A stretch of 34,055 nucleotides of DNA. Source: Pseudomonadota bacterium (lineage in GTDB: Bacteria > Pseudomonadota > Alphaproteobacteria > Caulobacterales > Caulobacteraceae). This document shows, in pieces, positions 16,923-24,677 of the stretch. Both the position numbers and the translations under genes were made by a program. Below the pieces are notes generated by a model. It was not told the DNA's origin, did not search any database, and was given only the letters and a program-made list of their open reading frames with translations. The stretch is taken from the NCBI GenBank assembly GCA_019348195.1, contig JAHWJX010000022.1, positions 1-34,055 of the forward strand, in the 5' to 3' direction. How positions within the stretch are numbered: the stretch's first letter is position 1; every line of letters starts with the position of its first letter.

Positions 16923-17048
16923 CCGCGTTCGCCGTTTCAGCCGCACGGCGAAATTGACACCGGTTTCCGACTGTCACAGTCTGGCTTGGCGGGGTAAAGG
17001 CCGCCGCGTCGGCTGATTGACAGCTTCCCCCCTGGCTGGAGAGAGATC
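16923..17048 (+). other. Intergenic leader upstream of the hydratase and exuT genes
   Basis: This 126-base gap contains the fourth operator-like box and ends in a strong ribosome site (GGAGAGAG) before GTG 17049. It shows that the hydratase and transporter form their own transcription unit, separate from uxaA and the reductase. I see no terminator with a T-run for the upstream unit. Confidence 0.6.
16955..16968 (+). promoter_or_regulatory. Putative LacI-family operator overlapping a TTGACA element
   Basis: TGACACCGGTTTCC carries the exact left half and central CCGG shared with the three other boxes. Together with the preceding T it makes TTGACA (16954-16959), a good -35-like hexamer. No convincing -10 follows. 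The box is about 80 bases upstream of the hydratase start. Confidence 0.65.
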
Positions 17049-17861
17049 GTGACCCCCGCTTCAGCGAGATTGTCCATCTTTGATCCGCAGGAGACTGCGG
17101 GGCGATTCGTGAACGCCCGCCGCCGCGCGACCGCGCTGCCCGGTTATCCCGGCCGCCTCCCCGCGAACCTGGATGAGGCCTATGCCTGCCAGGACGCCGC
17201 CATCGCGCTGTGGCCCGACGCGATCGTGGGCTGGAAGGTCGGACGCATCCCGCCCCACCGAGTGGACGAGTTCGGGGCGGAGCGATTGGCGGGCCCCATC
17301 TTCGCCGGGAATGTCTGGCCGCTGTCTCCATTGGTCAGCGTTCCGCTGATCGAGAACGGGTTCGGCGCGGTAGAAGCCGAATATGTGTTCCGCCTGGGCG
17401 CCGACACCCCTGCGAACAAGCTCGAGTGGACCTTCGCCGAGGTTCAGGCGCTCGAAGGCGAGTTGCACATCGGCGTCGAGATCGCCGGAAGCCCGCTCAG
17501 CACCATCAACGAGCTTGGGCCGGCCGTGGTCGTCTCCGACTTCGGCAACAACGCAGGGCTGATCCTGGGTCCTGTGATCCAGGATTGGCGAAGCCGGATG
17601 GATGAGCTCAGCTGTGAAACCTTCATCGAAGGCCGCTCGGTCGGGAAAGGCGGCGCCGCCTCCATCCCCGGCTCTCCGCTGGCGGCGGTCCGCTTTCTTC
17701 TCGAGAACACGGGCCGGCGAGGCCGCCCCCTGAAGAAGGGCGACCTCGTGTCCACCGGGGCCGCCACCGGCATCCACGATTTCAAGCCGGGCCAAGCCGC
17801 ACGCGTCGATTTCGGCGTCGACGGCGCGATTGAGTGCAAAGGCGTCCAAGCGGCCGGATGA
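17049..17861 (+). CDS. 2-keto-4-pentenoate hydratase-like protein, fumarylacetoacetase superfamily
   Basis: A 270-residue protein of the MhpD-like branch of the fumarylacetoacetate hydrolase superfamily. GWKVG at 61-65 contains the conserved Lys63. The expected divalent-metal ligands are Glu109 and Glu111 (VEAEYVF) and Glu144 (GVEIAG). GDLVSTGAATG near the C-terminus is the family closing motif. Relatives hydrate or decarboxylate 2-keto-enoic acids. It starts with GTG after GGAGAGAG and is followed 55 bases later by exuT. The shared operator places it in the uronate regulon, but none of the textbook steps needs it. It might dehydrate or hydrate a KDG-like keto-acid or remove a by-product; this is inference only. 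Confidence 0.85.
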   Translation: MTPASARLSIFDPQETAGRFVNARRRATALPGYPGRLPANLDEAYACQDAAIALWPDAIVGWKVGRIPPHRVDEFGAERLAGPIFAGNVWPLSPLVSVPLIENGFGAVEAEYVFRLGADTPANKLEWTFAEVQALEGELHIGVEIAGSPLSTINELGPAVVVSDFGNNAGLILGPVIQDWRSRMDELSCETFIEGRSVGKGGAASIPGSPLAAVRFLLENTGRRGRPLKKGDLVSTGAATGIHDFKPGQAARVDFGVDGAIECKGVQAAG

Positions 17862-17916
17862 GCCGCAAGACGCGAAGGGAAACGCCGGGTGCGCCCGGTT
17901 GAGGGAGGGTCAGGTC

Positions 17917-19248
17917 ATGACTGAGACTGCAGGCGCCGCGCCGATCGGGGCGACCGCGGCCGCCGGAGGGCGGATAGGCCGCTATCGCTGGCTGATCGTC
18001 AGCCTGCTGTTCGCGGCCATGGTGATCAACTACGTCGATCGGCAAACGATCAGCGTCCTCAAGCCCACCCTCCAGGATGAGTTCGGCTGGAGCGAGACCG
18101 ACTACGCCAACATCGTTTTCTGGTTCCAGGCCGCCTATGCCGGCTCCTATCTCCTGTTTGGCCGGTTCGTGGACCGAGTCGGCGCCCGGGTCGGGTTCGG
18201 GATCGCCTTCGCCATCTGGCAGGTGGCCCACATCTTCCACGCGGCGGCGCGCAGCCAGGCGAATTTCATCGTGGCCCGGATGGCTCTGGGCATCGGCGAA
18301 GGCGGCGGCTTTCCGGGCGGCATCAAGGCCGTCTCCGAGTGGTTCCCCAAGAAGGAGCGCGCCTTCGCGACCGGCTTGTTTAACGCCGGCACCAATATCG
18401 GGGCCATCGTCACACCCCTGGTCGTGCCGGCGATCACCCTGGCGCCCCTGTTCGGCGGCAGCGTCGCCGATCCCGCCTGGGAGATGGCCTTCATCATCAC
18501 GGGTCTCGCCGGGATGATCTGGCTGCCGATCTGGCTGCTCGTTTACCGTCGCCCCCGCGAGCAGAAGCGGGTCACCGCCAACGAACTCGCCTGGATCGAA
18601 CAGGATCCGGCGGATCCGCCCGGCCGGATCGGCTGGGCCAAGCTGCTGACCGTCAAGGAGACCTGGGCCTACGCCCTGGGCAAGTTCCTGATCGATCCGA
18701 TCTGGTGGTTCTTCCTGTTCTGGCTGCCCGGCTTCCTGCAGGATCGCTACGGCCTGGACCTGCGCACCTTCGGCCCCCCCCTGGTGGCTATCTACCTGCT
18801 GTCCGACGTCGGCAGCATCGGCGGCGGCTGGCTGTCCTCGCGTTTCCTCAAGGCCGGCATGTCGCTCAACAAGGCGCGCAAGCTGACCATGTTGATCTGC
18901 GCGCTCGCAGTGCTCCCGGTGGCCTTCGCCTCCTACGCCGACAACGTCTGGCTGGCGGTGCTGATCATCGGCGTGGCGACGGCCGCCCACCAGGGCTTCT
19001 CGGCCAACCTTTACACCCTGCCGTCCGACGTCTTCCCCCGAGCGGCGGTGGGATCGGTGGTCGGGATCGGCGGCGCCTTGGGCGGCGTCGGCGGCATGGT
19101 CTTCGCCAAGTACACCGGGCAGGTGCTGGATCGGATCGGCTCCTACACGCCCATCTTCATCGTGGCCGCCTCCGCTTACCTGCTCGCACTGCTGGTCGTG
19201 CACCTGCTGTCGCCGCGGTACGACCCAGCCAAGGTGGACGCGTCCTGA
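17917..19248 (+). CDS. exuT: MFS hexuronate transporter, ExuT type (anion:cation symporter family)
   Basis: A 443-residue major facilitator permease with about 12 hydrophobic segments. The motif NYVDRQTISVLKPTLQDEFGW in the first loop, the block GEGGGFPGGIKAVSEWFPKKER and the segment FNAGTNIGAIVTP are characteristic of the hexuronate/glucarate group. It should import galacturonate or glucuronate across the inner membrane with protons. ATG 17917 follows GGGAGGG and is preferred over an upstream in-frame start that would add a hydrophilic tail overlapping the hydratase. It lies 55 bases after the hydratase gene and probably shares its promoter. Confidence 0.92.
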   Translation: MTETAGAAPIGATAAAGGRIGRYRWLIVSLLFAAMVINYVDRQTISVLKPTLQDEFGWSETDYANIVFWFQAAYAGSYLLFGRFVDRVGARVGFGIAFAIWQVAHIFHAAARSQANFIVARMALGIGEGGGFPGGIKAVSEWFPKKERAFATGLFNAGTNIGAIVTPLVVPAITLAPLFGGSVADPAWEMAFIITGLAGMIWLPIWLLVYRRPREQKRVTANELAWIEQDPADPPGRIGWAKLLTVKETWAYALGKFLIDPIWWFFLFWLPGFLQDRYGLDLRTFGPPLVAIYLLSDVGSIGGGWLSSRFLKAGMSLNKARKLTMLICALAVLPVAFASYADNVWLAVLIIGVATAAHQGFSANLYTLPSDVFPRAAVGSVVGIGGALGGVGGMVFAKYTGQVLDRIGSYTPIFIVAASAYLLALLVVHLLSPRYDPAKVDAS

Positions 19249-19291
19249 GGTTTCGCACACGAAACCGCCGCTGGGCTCGGCCCGGCGGCGG
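19249..19291 (+). terminator. Two overlapping hairpins after exuT
   Basis: Directly after the stop, GGTTTCG (19249-19255) can pair with CGAAACC (19260-19266) around a CACA loop. The end of that stem is also the start of a stronger stem: 19265-19276 pairs with 19280-19291 over 12 base pairs (one G-U) with a TCG loop. The two cannot form fully at the same time. The larger one is terminator-like, but no T-run follows. Confidence 0.5.
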
Positions 19292-19369
19292 CGTTCGCCT
19301 CCTCCGAAGCGGACCGATCGGAGCTCACGACCGAAGACGCGCGCCCAGAAAGCTAGGCGCGGCTCCGCA

Positions 19370-21325
19370 TCAGAGGACGAAGCCGCTTGGGGAGGCCGCC
19401 CCGACGATCTCCAGGCGGAAGTCTGCGATCAGGTCGCCGTTCACGTCCAGGGACAGAGTGGTGAGGTTCGACCCCGCGTCGAAGTTCAGCACCGCCTCGC
19501 CCGCCCGGCCGGTGAAAGCACCCGTGAATGTGAAGGCCTGATCGCCGGCGGTGAAGATGTCCGCGTCGATCCGGGTGAGGTCGATCCGGTCGCCAGCCGC
19601 CGCGTCGAAGTCGCCGATCCTGTCTCGGCCGCTGTCGGGCGAGTCCGACAGGGCGCTGAAGATAAACAGATCCGCCCCGCCCTGGCCGAACATCAGGTCG
19701 GCCCCCTCCCCGCCGATCAGGATGTCGTCGCCCGCGTCCCCGAACAGCGTGTCGCGCCCCGCGCCGCCTTCGAGAAAGTCGTCGCCGTCCTGGCCGCCCA
19801 TCAGGTCGTCGCCGTCCTGGCCATGGAGCCGGTCGGCGTCGCCCCCGCCGACTAAGGTGTCGTTCCCGCCGTCGCCGAAGAGGTTATCCCGCCCGGCGCC
19901 GCCGTCCAGGAAGTCGTCGCCGTCCTGGCCGCCCATCCGGTCGTCGCCGTCCTGGCCGTGAAGCCGGTCGTTGTCCGTGCCGCCCACCACCAAGTCGTTT
20001 CCGGCGTCGCCGAACAGCTCGTCGCGCCCGTTCCCGCCGTCCAGGAAGTCGTCGCCGTCCTGGCCGCCCATCCGGTCGTCGCCCTCGCCGCCCCGAAGCG
20101 CGTCTCGCCCGTCGCCGCCTTCCAGGAGGTCGTCTCCACCCTGGCCCAGGAGTTCGTCGTCGCCAGCGCCGCCCTGCAGGCGATTGTTGGCCCCGTTCCC
20201 GCTCAGCCGGTCGTTGGCGAAACCGCCCACCGCGTCTTCGATGGTCACTCCCAAGGCGATGGAGATGTTGTTGGTCATCTCATGCGAGTCGCTGAAGGCG
20301 CCCGGATTGAGGTCGAGATTCACCCGGAAGGCGGTCTGGGAGAAGTCGAGGCGATCGACACCGCCCGCGTCCCAGATCGTGAAAATGGGCGTGGTGTTCT
20401 GGTTGAAGTCGAACGGCGTCCGGCCGGCGGTGCTGTTGTAGCCGTAGACGGTGTCGCCCGTCCGGGTGTTCATGTTGGCGCCATAGAGCGCCTGCAGGGC
20501 GGCCACGTCATGGAGCAGCGGCGTGGCGCCCGAGTACAGCCCGCCCCGAGAGTCGGCCATATGGTCCGAGCCCGTATTGCTGGCCGAGAAGTAGGACATG
20601 ATGCTGAACTGGCGGCTGTCCTGGGCGTACTCGGCGTTCGTCGCGTAGGTGATCGGCTGGCCGTTCGCGTTGTAGTTCCCCGGGTGCGGCAGCCCCAGGG
20701 TGTGCAGCTGCTCGTGCATCAGCGCCTGGAAATTGTAGCCGCCGGCGAACCACTGGCGGCTCGCCTGGGCGGCGTCGCTGACCCAAACGTCACCCGCGAC
20801 GGTGGTCCGCCGACCGCCCTCGTGCGTGCCCCGGGTGTAGCGGATGGCGTGGCCCCATTCGAAACTGGGCGCGGCCGAGTCCTTGCCGAAGTAGATCTTG
20901 TCGCTGACGTTGGTCGAACGGCCGTCGTCAGCAACCTCCACGAAGCTCAGGTTCACGAGATCGCTGATCAGGTCGAAGCCGAGCCGGGTGTGAGCGCGTT
21001 CGATCTCGGAAAACGCCACGAAGCTGATATTCTCGGCTGCACCTGCCGGTTTGGCGTCGCGAAAAGCGAACTGGATGGTGGAGCCGGGCAGCCAGGCCGC
21101 GTTCGAGCGCAGGAAGTTGTTCACCACCTGATCGGTGGAGAAGATCGGCTTGCTGCCGTTCAGCCCCGAGAGTCCGTCCCCCGCCGCTTCGGCCCCTTCG
21201 GCCGCTTGCGCGCAGGCCGCGCACCCGCAGCCCGGCTCCCGGACGGCGCCGTCGTGAACGGCGGCCGCGTTGGAGGCGCCCGGGAGATCGCCAGCGCCGG
21301 TTCCGATATCGAAGAGCGTCGTCAC
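19370..21325 (-). CDS. Serralysin-type RTX metalloprotease, secreted (peptidase family M10B)
   Basis: A 651-residue protein. The zinc motif HEQLHTLGLPH gives His204, Glu205, His208 and His214, and the Met-turn SIMSYF (241-246) includes the Tyr typical of serralysins. Glycine-aspartate-rich RTX nonapeptides follow from about 366 to 555, then the M10 C-terminal domain (FIFSALSDSPDSGRDRIGDF onward) that normally carries the type I secretion signal. There is no N-terminal signal peptide, consistent with type I export. A short Cys-rich stretch (CGCAAC, residues 33-38) near the N-terminus is odd for this calcium-dependent, usually Cys-free family. No ABC exporter or membrane-fusion protein gene lies in the window. 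GTG 21325 is used. The role is extracellular proteolysis; there is no evident link to pectin use. Confidence 0.93.
   Translation of the reverse strand: MTTLFDIGTGAGDLPGASNAAAVHDGAVREPGCGCAACAQAAEGAEAAGDGLSGLNGSKPIFSTDQVVNNFLRSNAAWLPGSTIQFAFRDAKPAGAAENISFVAFSEIERAHTRLGFDLISDLVNLSFVEVADDGRSTNVSDKIYFGKDSAAPSFEWGHAIRYTRGTHEGGRRTTVAGDVWVSDAAQASRQWFAGGYNFQALMHEQLHTLGLPHPGNYNANGQPITYATNAEYAQDSRQFSIMSYFSASNTGSDHMADSRGGLYSGATPLLHDVAALQALYGANMNTRTGDTVYGYNSTAGRTPFDFNQNTTPIFTIWDAGGVDRLDFSQTAFRVNLDLNPGAFSDSHEMTNNISIALGVTIEDAVGGFANDRLSGNGANNRLQGGAGDDELLGQGGDDLLEGGDGRDALRGGEGDDRMGGQDGDDFLDGGNGRDELFGDAGNDLVVGGTDNDRLHGQDGDDRMGGQDGDDFLDGGAGRDNLFGDGGNDTLVGGGDADRLHGQDGDDLMGGQDGDDFLEGGAGRDTLFGDAGDDILIGGEGADLMFGQGGADLFIFSALSDSPDSGRDRIGDFDAAAGDRIDLTRIDADIFTAGDQAFTFTGAFTGRAGEAVLNFDAGSNLTTLSLDVNGDLIADFRLEIVGAASPSGFVL
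19670..20074 (-). repeat. Three tandem 135-bp units inside the RTX region
   Basis: Residues 418-462, 463-507 and 508-552 of the protease are three copies of a 45-residue unit (five RTX nonapeptides) beginning MGGQDGDDFL(D/E)GG. The DNA is nearly identical in places, for example GTCGTCGCCGTCCTGGCC repeating at 135-base spacing, so the block grew by recent tandem duplication. It is a likely site for copy-number change and for assembly error. Confidence 0.85.
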
Positions 21326-21415
21326 CTGTGATCAACTCCGGTAAACAGCACCTTCGGGATATAGGCATAGCATCGCACAACGGCCGGTGAATAGAACGCG
21401 ACCGATCGCCCCGGT

Positions 21416-22819
21416 CTATCGCGCCCCGGCCGGGCGACTGGGGGGCACGGTGGCGGGCGCCGGCGCAACTGCGGCCGGCGAAACGACGGAGCTGGGCTGG
21501 CGGGCCAGGAGATCGTCGGCCGCGATCCCCACCTCCACGAGCCCCTTCCATTTGCCGTCCGCGTCACGGCGCCAAACCGTGACATAGCGATGGGCGCGTG
21601 TGGGCGCCGCGGCCCCGTTGGGCACGAAGCTGGACCGGCCCCAGCTGGCCCCGAAGTCCCCGGCCTCCGAGGCCCAGGCCTGCACCGGCTCCCAGAGCAG
21701 TTTGCCCGTCTCGGGCGCTTGGGCGCCGAAGTAGCGGTGGATCGCCTCCGCGCCCTCCAGCGGCTCGCCGCCTATGCGGAACACGAGGCCGTCCTCGGCG
21801 TCCATGAACTCGCGGAAAGCCTCGGCCGCCGTTCCCGCCGAAGCCCGGGCCGCGAAGGCCCGGTCCGCCGCCAGGATGGCCTGCTCCGCTTCCTGCCGTT
21901 CGTCCGCGAACTCCGGCGGCGGGGGGGGCGGCGTGTTGGGCGTGTCCTCCGAAGTGGCGCGGATGCGGCCGCCCACCTCCAGCAACTGTGCATAGCTTTG
22001 CGCATAGCGCGCCAGCGGCTGCTCCGCGAAGACGGCGTCGAAGCGGGCGTCGCGCCCCCGCGCCGCGCCCACGATCGCCTGGATCACCGAAGCCGCCGAG
22101 CCGATCTCCGAAGGATCGCAGCTGCGGCGCAGATGCACCGCCCGCCGATCGTCCAGCAGGGTGAGATCGTAGGAGGCCCCGTCCACGCAGACGCTCGACA
22201 CCACGCCCTCGCCTTCGCTGACCACCACATTGCGCGGCTGGCTCCAGGTAGGATCCTCGCGAAGGCGCAGCAGGCTCCGGCGCTCCTGCGCGGTCAGCTG
22301 GGCGTTGATGTCCACCCGTCGCGCGATCTCGGGCGAGCAGCACCCCCGTCCTGCGCGCGCCTGCACAAAGGCCTCGCCGTCCGCCCGCATGATCACGCGG
22401 ATCACCGCCTGGCGCGTGCTGTCCGTCGGACGGAACCAGAGCTCATACACCGCCTCAGAGCGTCGCAGCGCGAGGCTTTGCAGCGGCTGCAGACCCCAGA
22501 GCCGGTAAAGCGAAGCGTCCACGCCGTTGGTGAAGCCCCGGCGCACCTGGGCGTCGCGCTTGCTCCAGCGGCGGGGCCCGAGGGGATCGACGGCCTCCTC
22601 CGGCCGCGGCTCGCCGTTGGTCCACCATGCGTTCGGATCGGGGGGGGCCTGCACCGCACTCGCCGGCGCGGGAGCAGGCTGCGCAACCGCCGCCAACGGG
22701 CTCAGGATGGAGCCGAGCGCCGCCGCAGCCAGGAGCGCCGCCTTGCCGCCGTAGGCGGGACGCCCCGTTCGGCCTTGGCCTCTGACTTCGACCGTGGGCG
22801 AGAAAAGACAAGGGAACAT
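21416..22819 (-). CDS. Exported protein of unknown function with C-terminal NTF2/SnoaL-like domain
   Basis: A 467-residue protein I cannot assign to a named family over its full length. The N-terminus has a long polar region then a hydrophobic stretch (AALLAAAALGSILSPLAAVAQ), read as a signal peptide. Residues about 60-290 form an unassigned domain with several Cys (GRGCCSPE, SSVCVDG, RRSCDPSE). After a proline-rich linker, residues about 310-445 (AEQAILAADRAFAARAS...YRYF-like GAEAIHRYFGA...HRYVTVWRRDADGKWKGLVEVG) look like an NTF2-like, DUF4440/SnoaL domain. AAGG precedes ATG 22819. It lies 56 bases beyond the miaA stop on the same strand, so it could be read through from hflK-hflC-miaA. The protease lies 90 bases further on. 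Function unknown. Confidence 0.75.
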   Translation of the reverse strand: MFPCLFSPTVEVRGQGRTGRPAYGGKAALLAAAALGSILSPLAAVAQPAPAPASAVQAPPDPNAWWTNGEPRPEEAVDPLGPRRWSKRDAQVRRGFTNGVDASLYRLWGLQPLQSLALRRSEAVYELWFRPTDSTRQAVIRVIMRADGEAFVQARAGRGCCSPEIARRVDINAQLTAQERRSLLRLREDPTWSQPRNVVVSEGEGVVSSVCVDGASYDLTLLDDRRAVHLRRSCDPSEIGSAASVIQAIVGAARGRDARFDAVFAEQPLARYAQSYAQLLEVGGRIRATSEDTPNTPPPPPPEFADERQEAEQAILAADRAFAARASAGTAAEAFREFMDAEDGLVFRIGGEPLEGAEAIHRYFGAQAPETGKLLWEPVQAWASEAGDFGASWGRSSFVPNGAAAPTRAHRYVTVWRRDADGKWKGLVEVGIAADDLLARQPSSVVSPAAVAPAPATVPPSRPAGAR

Positions 22820-22875
22820 GCTCAGGACCTTAACCGCGACGGCGCGGGCGTCGCACTTTGCTCATGACGCAGGGC

Positions 22876-23775
22876 TCATGACGCCGGGCTGAACGGGTCC
22901 AGCCTGGGCCAGAGCGGTGTCTGGTTTCGGAACCACGTCAGCTGACGCTTGGCGTAGCGCCGTGTGTCCAGGCGAACTTGCGCCGCGGCCGAGTCCAAAT
23001 CGAGGCTTCCGGCCAGGTGCGCGGCGAACGGGCGCACGCCCAGCGCGCGCACGACGGGCAGCTCGGGAGCGAGCCCGCGCGCCATCAACCGGGCCACCTC
23101 CTGGAGCGCGCCGCCCCGCAGCATGGCCCCGACCCGCGCGTCGCAGCGGGCGTAAAGCGCGGCCCGAGGCGGCTCAACCACCACGCCCGCCCAGCTTCCG
23201 GGCTCCAAGGAGGGCCGCGTGTCCGCCCGCCACTCGGACAAGGCCCGCCCCGTGGCCTCGGCCACGGTCCAGGCGCGAAGCAGGCGTTGCCGGTCGCCCG
23301 GCCCGATTCGACGGGCGGCTTCGGCGTCGCGTTCGGCCAGCCGTGCGCGAAATCCGTCTTCGCCCAGAGCGTCGAACTCGCGAGCCGCGACGTCCACCAC
23401 GGGCGACGGAATGGAGGGGACGTCGGCCAATCCTTCCGTCAGGGCCTTGAAGTAGAGCCCCGTGCCCCCGACCACGATCGCGGTACGACCCCGCGCCCGC
23501 ACACCGGCCAGCACCGGGAGAACCATCCGCAACCAGCGCCCGACCGACCAGGCCTCAGCTCCGTCGGCCACGCCGTAGAGATGGTGCGGCACCCGCTGCT
23601 CGTCGGCTTCGGGCGGGCGGGCGGACAGCACCCGGAGGTCGGCGTAGAGCTGCTGGCTGTCCGCGTTGACGATCTCCGCCCCGCCCGCCTGGGCCCACTG
23701 CAGCGCCAAATCCGACTTGCCGCTGGCGGTGGGCCCCGCAAGCAGAACAACCGGCGCGCTGGGCGCGGGGATCAA
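22876..23775 (-). CDS. miaA: tRNA dimethylallyltransferase (MiaA)
   Basis: A 299-residue enzyme adding a dimethylallyl group to N6 of A37 in tRNAs that read codons starting with U. The P-loop GPTASGKS (14-21), NADSQQLY (38-45), GGTGLYFKAL and the C-terminal RRYAKRQLTWFRNQ are diagnostic. The start overlaps the hflC stop by four bases (ATGA), so it is coupled to hflKC. The 14-base sequence around its stop codon is duplicated just downstream (22860-22887), giving a second copy of the stop context. Confidence 0.97.
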   Translation of the reverse strand: MIPAPSAPVVLLAGPTASGKSDLALQWAQAGGAEIVNADSQQLYADLRVLSARPPEADEQRVPHHLYGVADGAEAWSVGRWLRMVLPVLAGVRARGRTAIVVGGTGLYFKALTEGLADVPSIPSPVVDVAAREFDALGEDGFRARLAERDAEAARRIGPGDRQRLLRAWTVAEATGRALSEWRADTRPSLEPGSWAGVVVEPPRAALYARCDARVGAMLRGGALQEVARLMARGLAPELPVVRALGVRPFAAHLAGSLDLDSAAAQVRLDTRRYAKRQLTWFRNQTPLWPRLDPFSPAS

Positions 23776-24677
23776 CCGCCGCCTGCGCCCCGCTCGTAGT
23801 AGCGGAAGAAGGCGCTGTCCGGAGAGATCACCATGGTGGTGTTGTTCTCGCCGCCCAGGGCCGTCTCATAGGCCTGCATGGAACGGTAGAAGGCCGCAAA
23901 CCCGGGATCGCGGCCATAGGCCGACCCCAGGATCTCCGCCCGGCGCGCATCGCCCTCGCCCTTGACCTGGCCTTCATAGGCCTGGGCCTGAGCGATGGTC
24001 ACGGCCACGTCACGGTTGGCGCGGGCCACGATTTCGCGCTTCTGCTGCTCGCCGCGGGCGCGGATGGTGGCCGCCTCCTGCTGGCGCGCCGTCTGCATGC
24101 GACGGTACACCGCCTCCTGGTTCTGCGGCGGCAGGTCCGCCCGCTGAATGCGCACGTCAAGGATCTGCACGCCAAGCCTTGAACTTTCAGCGCCTTGCCG
24201 CACGCGCTGCAGAGTCTGCTGCATGAGCTGAGCGCGCCGGCGCGAGATGATGTCGTCCGAGGGCGCCGAGCCCAGCACCTCGCGAAGGCTGGAGTTGAGC
24301 AGGCGCTCGATGCGGTCGCCGGCGGTGTTTTCGTCGCGCACCGTGCGGTAGAACTGCAGCGGATCGGAGATGCGGTAGCGAACAAAGGCGTCCACCACCA
24401 GCCGCTCCTGATCCCCGGCGATGATCTCCTCTTCTTCGGACTCCAGCGCTTGGTTCCGACGATCGAACTTCACCACGTTCTGCAGGAAGGGGATCTTGGC
24501 CTTCAGCCCCGGATTGGACTTGCCGTTCGCCGCATTCACCACCGCCACGGGCGAGCCGAAGCTCAGAACCACCGCCTGCTGGCGGGTGTCGACGACGTAC
24601 AAGGTATTGGCCAGCACCACGACTGCGGCCAGCGCGGCCGCGCCATAGGCGATCAGTCGTTTGCGTGAGAGGTTCAT
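23772..24677 (-). CDS. hflC: HflC, membrane protease modulator subunit (SPFH/band 7)
   Basis: A 301-residue band-7 protein with one N-terminal membrane segment (about 8-26). The family features are VDTRQQAVVLSFGSPV, the VVKFDRRNQALE segment, SRLGVQILDVRIQRADLP, and a long helical region rich in Ala, Glu and Arg (about 200-260). With HflK it forms the large periplasmic cage around FtsH. It overlaps hflK by four bases (ATGA) and miaA by four at the other end. Confidence 0.96.
   Translation of the reverse strand: MNLSRKRLIAYGAAALAAVVVLANTLYVVDTRQQAVVLSFGSPVAVVNAANGKSNPGLKAKIPFLQNVVKFDRRNQALESEEEEIIAGDQERLVVDAFVRYRISDPLQFYRTVRDENTAGDRIERLLNSSLREVLGSAPSDDIISRRRAQLMQQTLQRVRQGAESSRLGVQILDVRIQRADLPPQNQEAVYRRMQTARQQEAATIRARGEQQKREIVARANRDVAVTIAQAQAYEGQVKGEGDARRAEILGSAYGRDPGFAAFYRSMQAYETALGGENNTTMVISPDSAFFRYYERGAGGG

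Noticed and set aside
15153-16946. Open frame of 597 codons on the minus strand
   Set aside because: It is antisense to uxaA and the reductase gene, has no known motif, and is rich in Arg, Gly and Pro as expected for a shadow frame in high-GC coding DNA.
19670-20074. Regular spacing that might suggest a CRISPR or other repeat array
   Set aside because: The 135-base period is explained by RTX nonapeptide blocks in frame with the protease; there are no variable spacers.
19958-21331. Open frame of 457 codons on the plus strand
   Set aside because: Antisense to the RTX protease; the protease has a full zinc site, Met-turn and RTX repeats, so this frame is a shadow.
22860-22887. 14-base tandem duplication (GCTCATGACGCAGG then GCTCATGACGCCGG)
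   Set aside because: Real, but it only duplicates the miaA stop context with one mismatch; no evident regulatory meaning.
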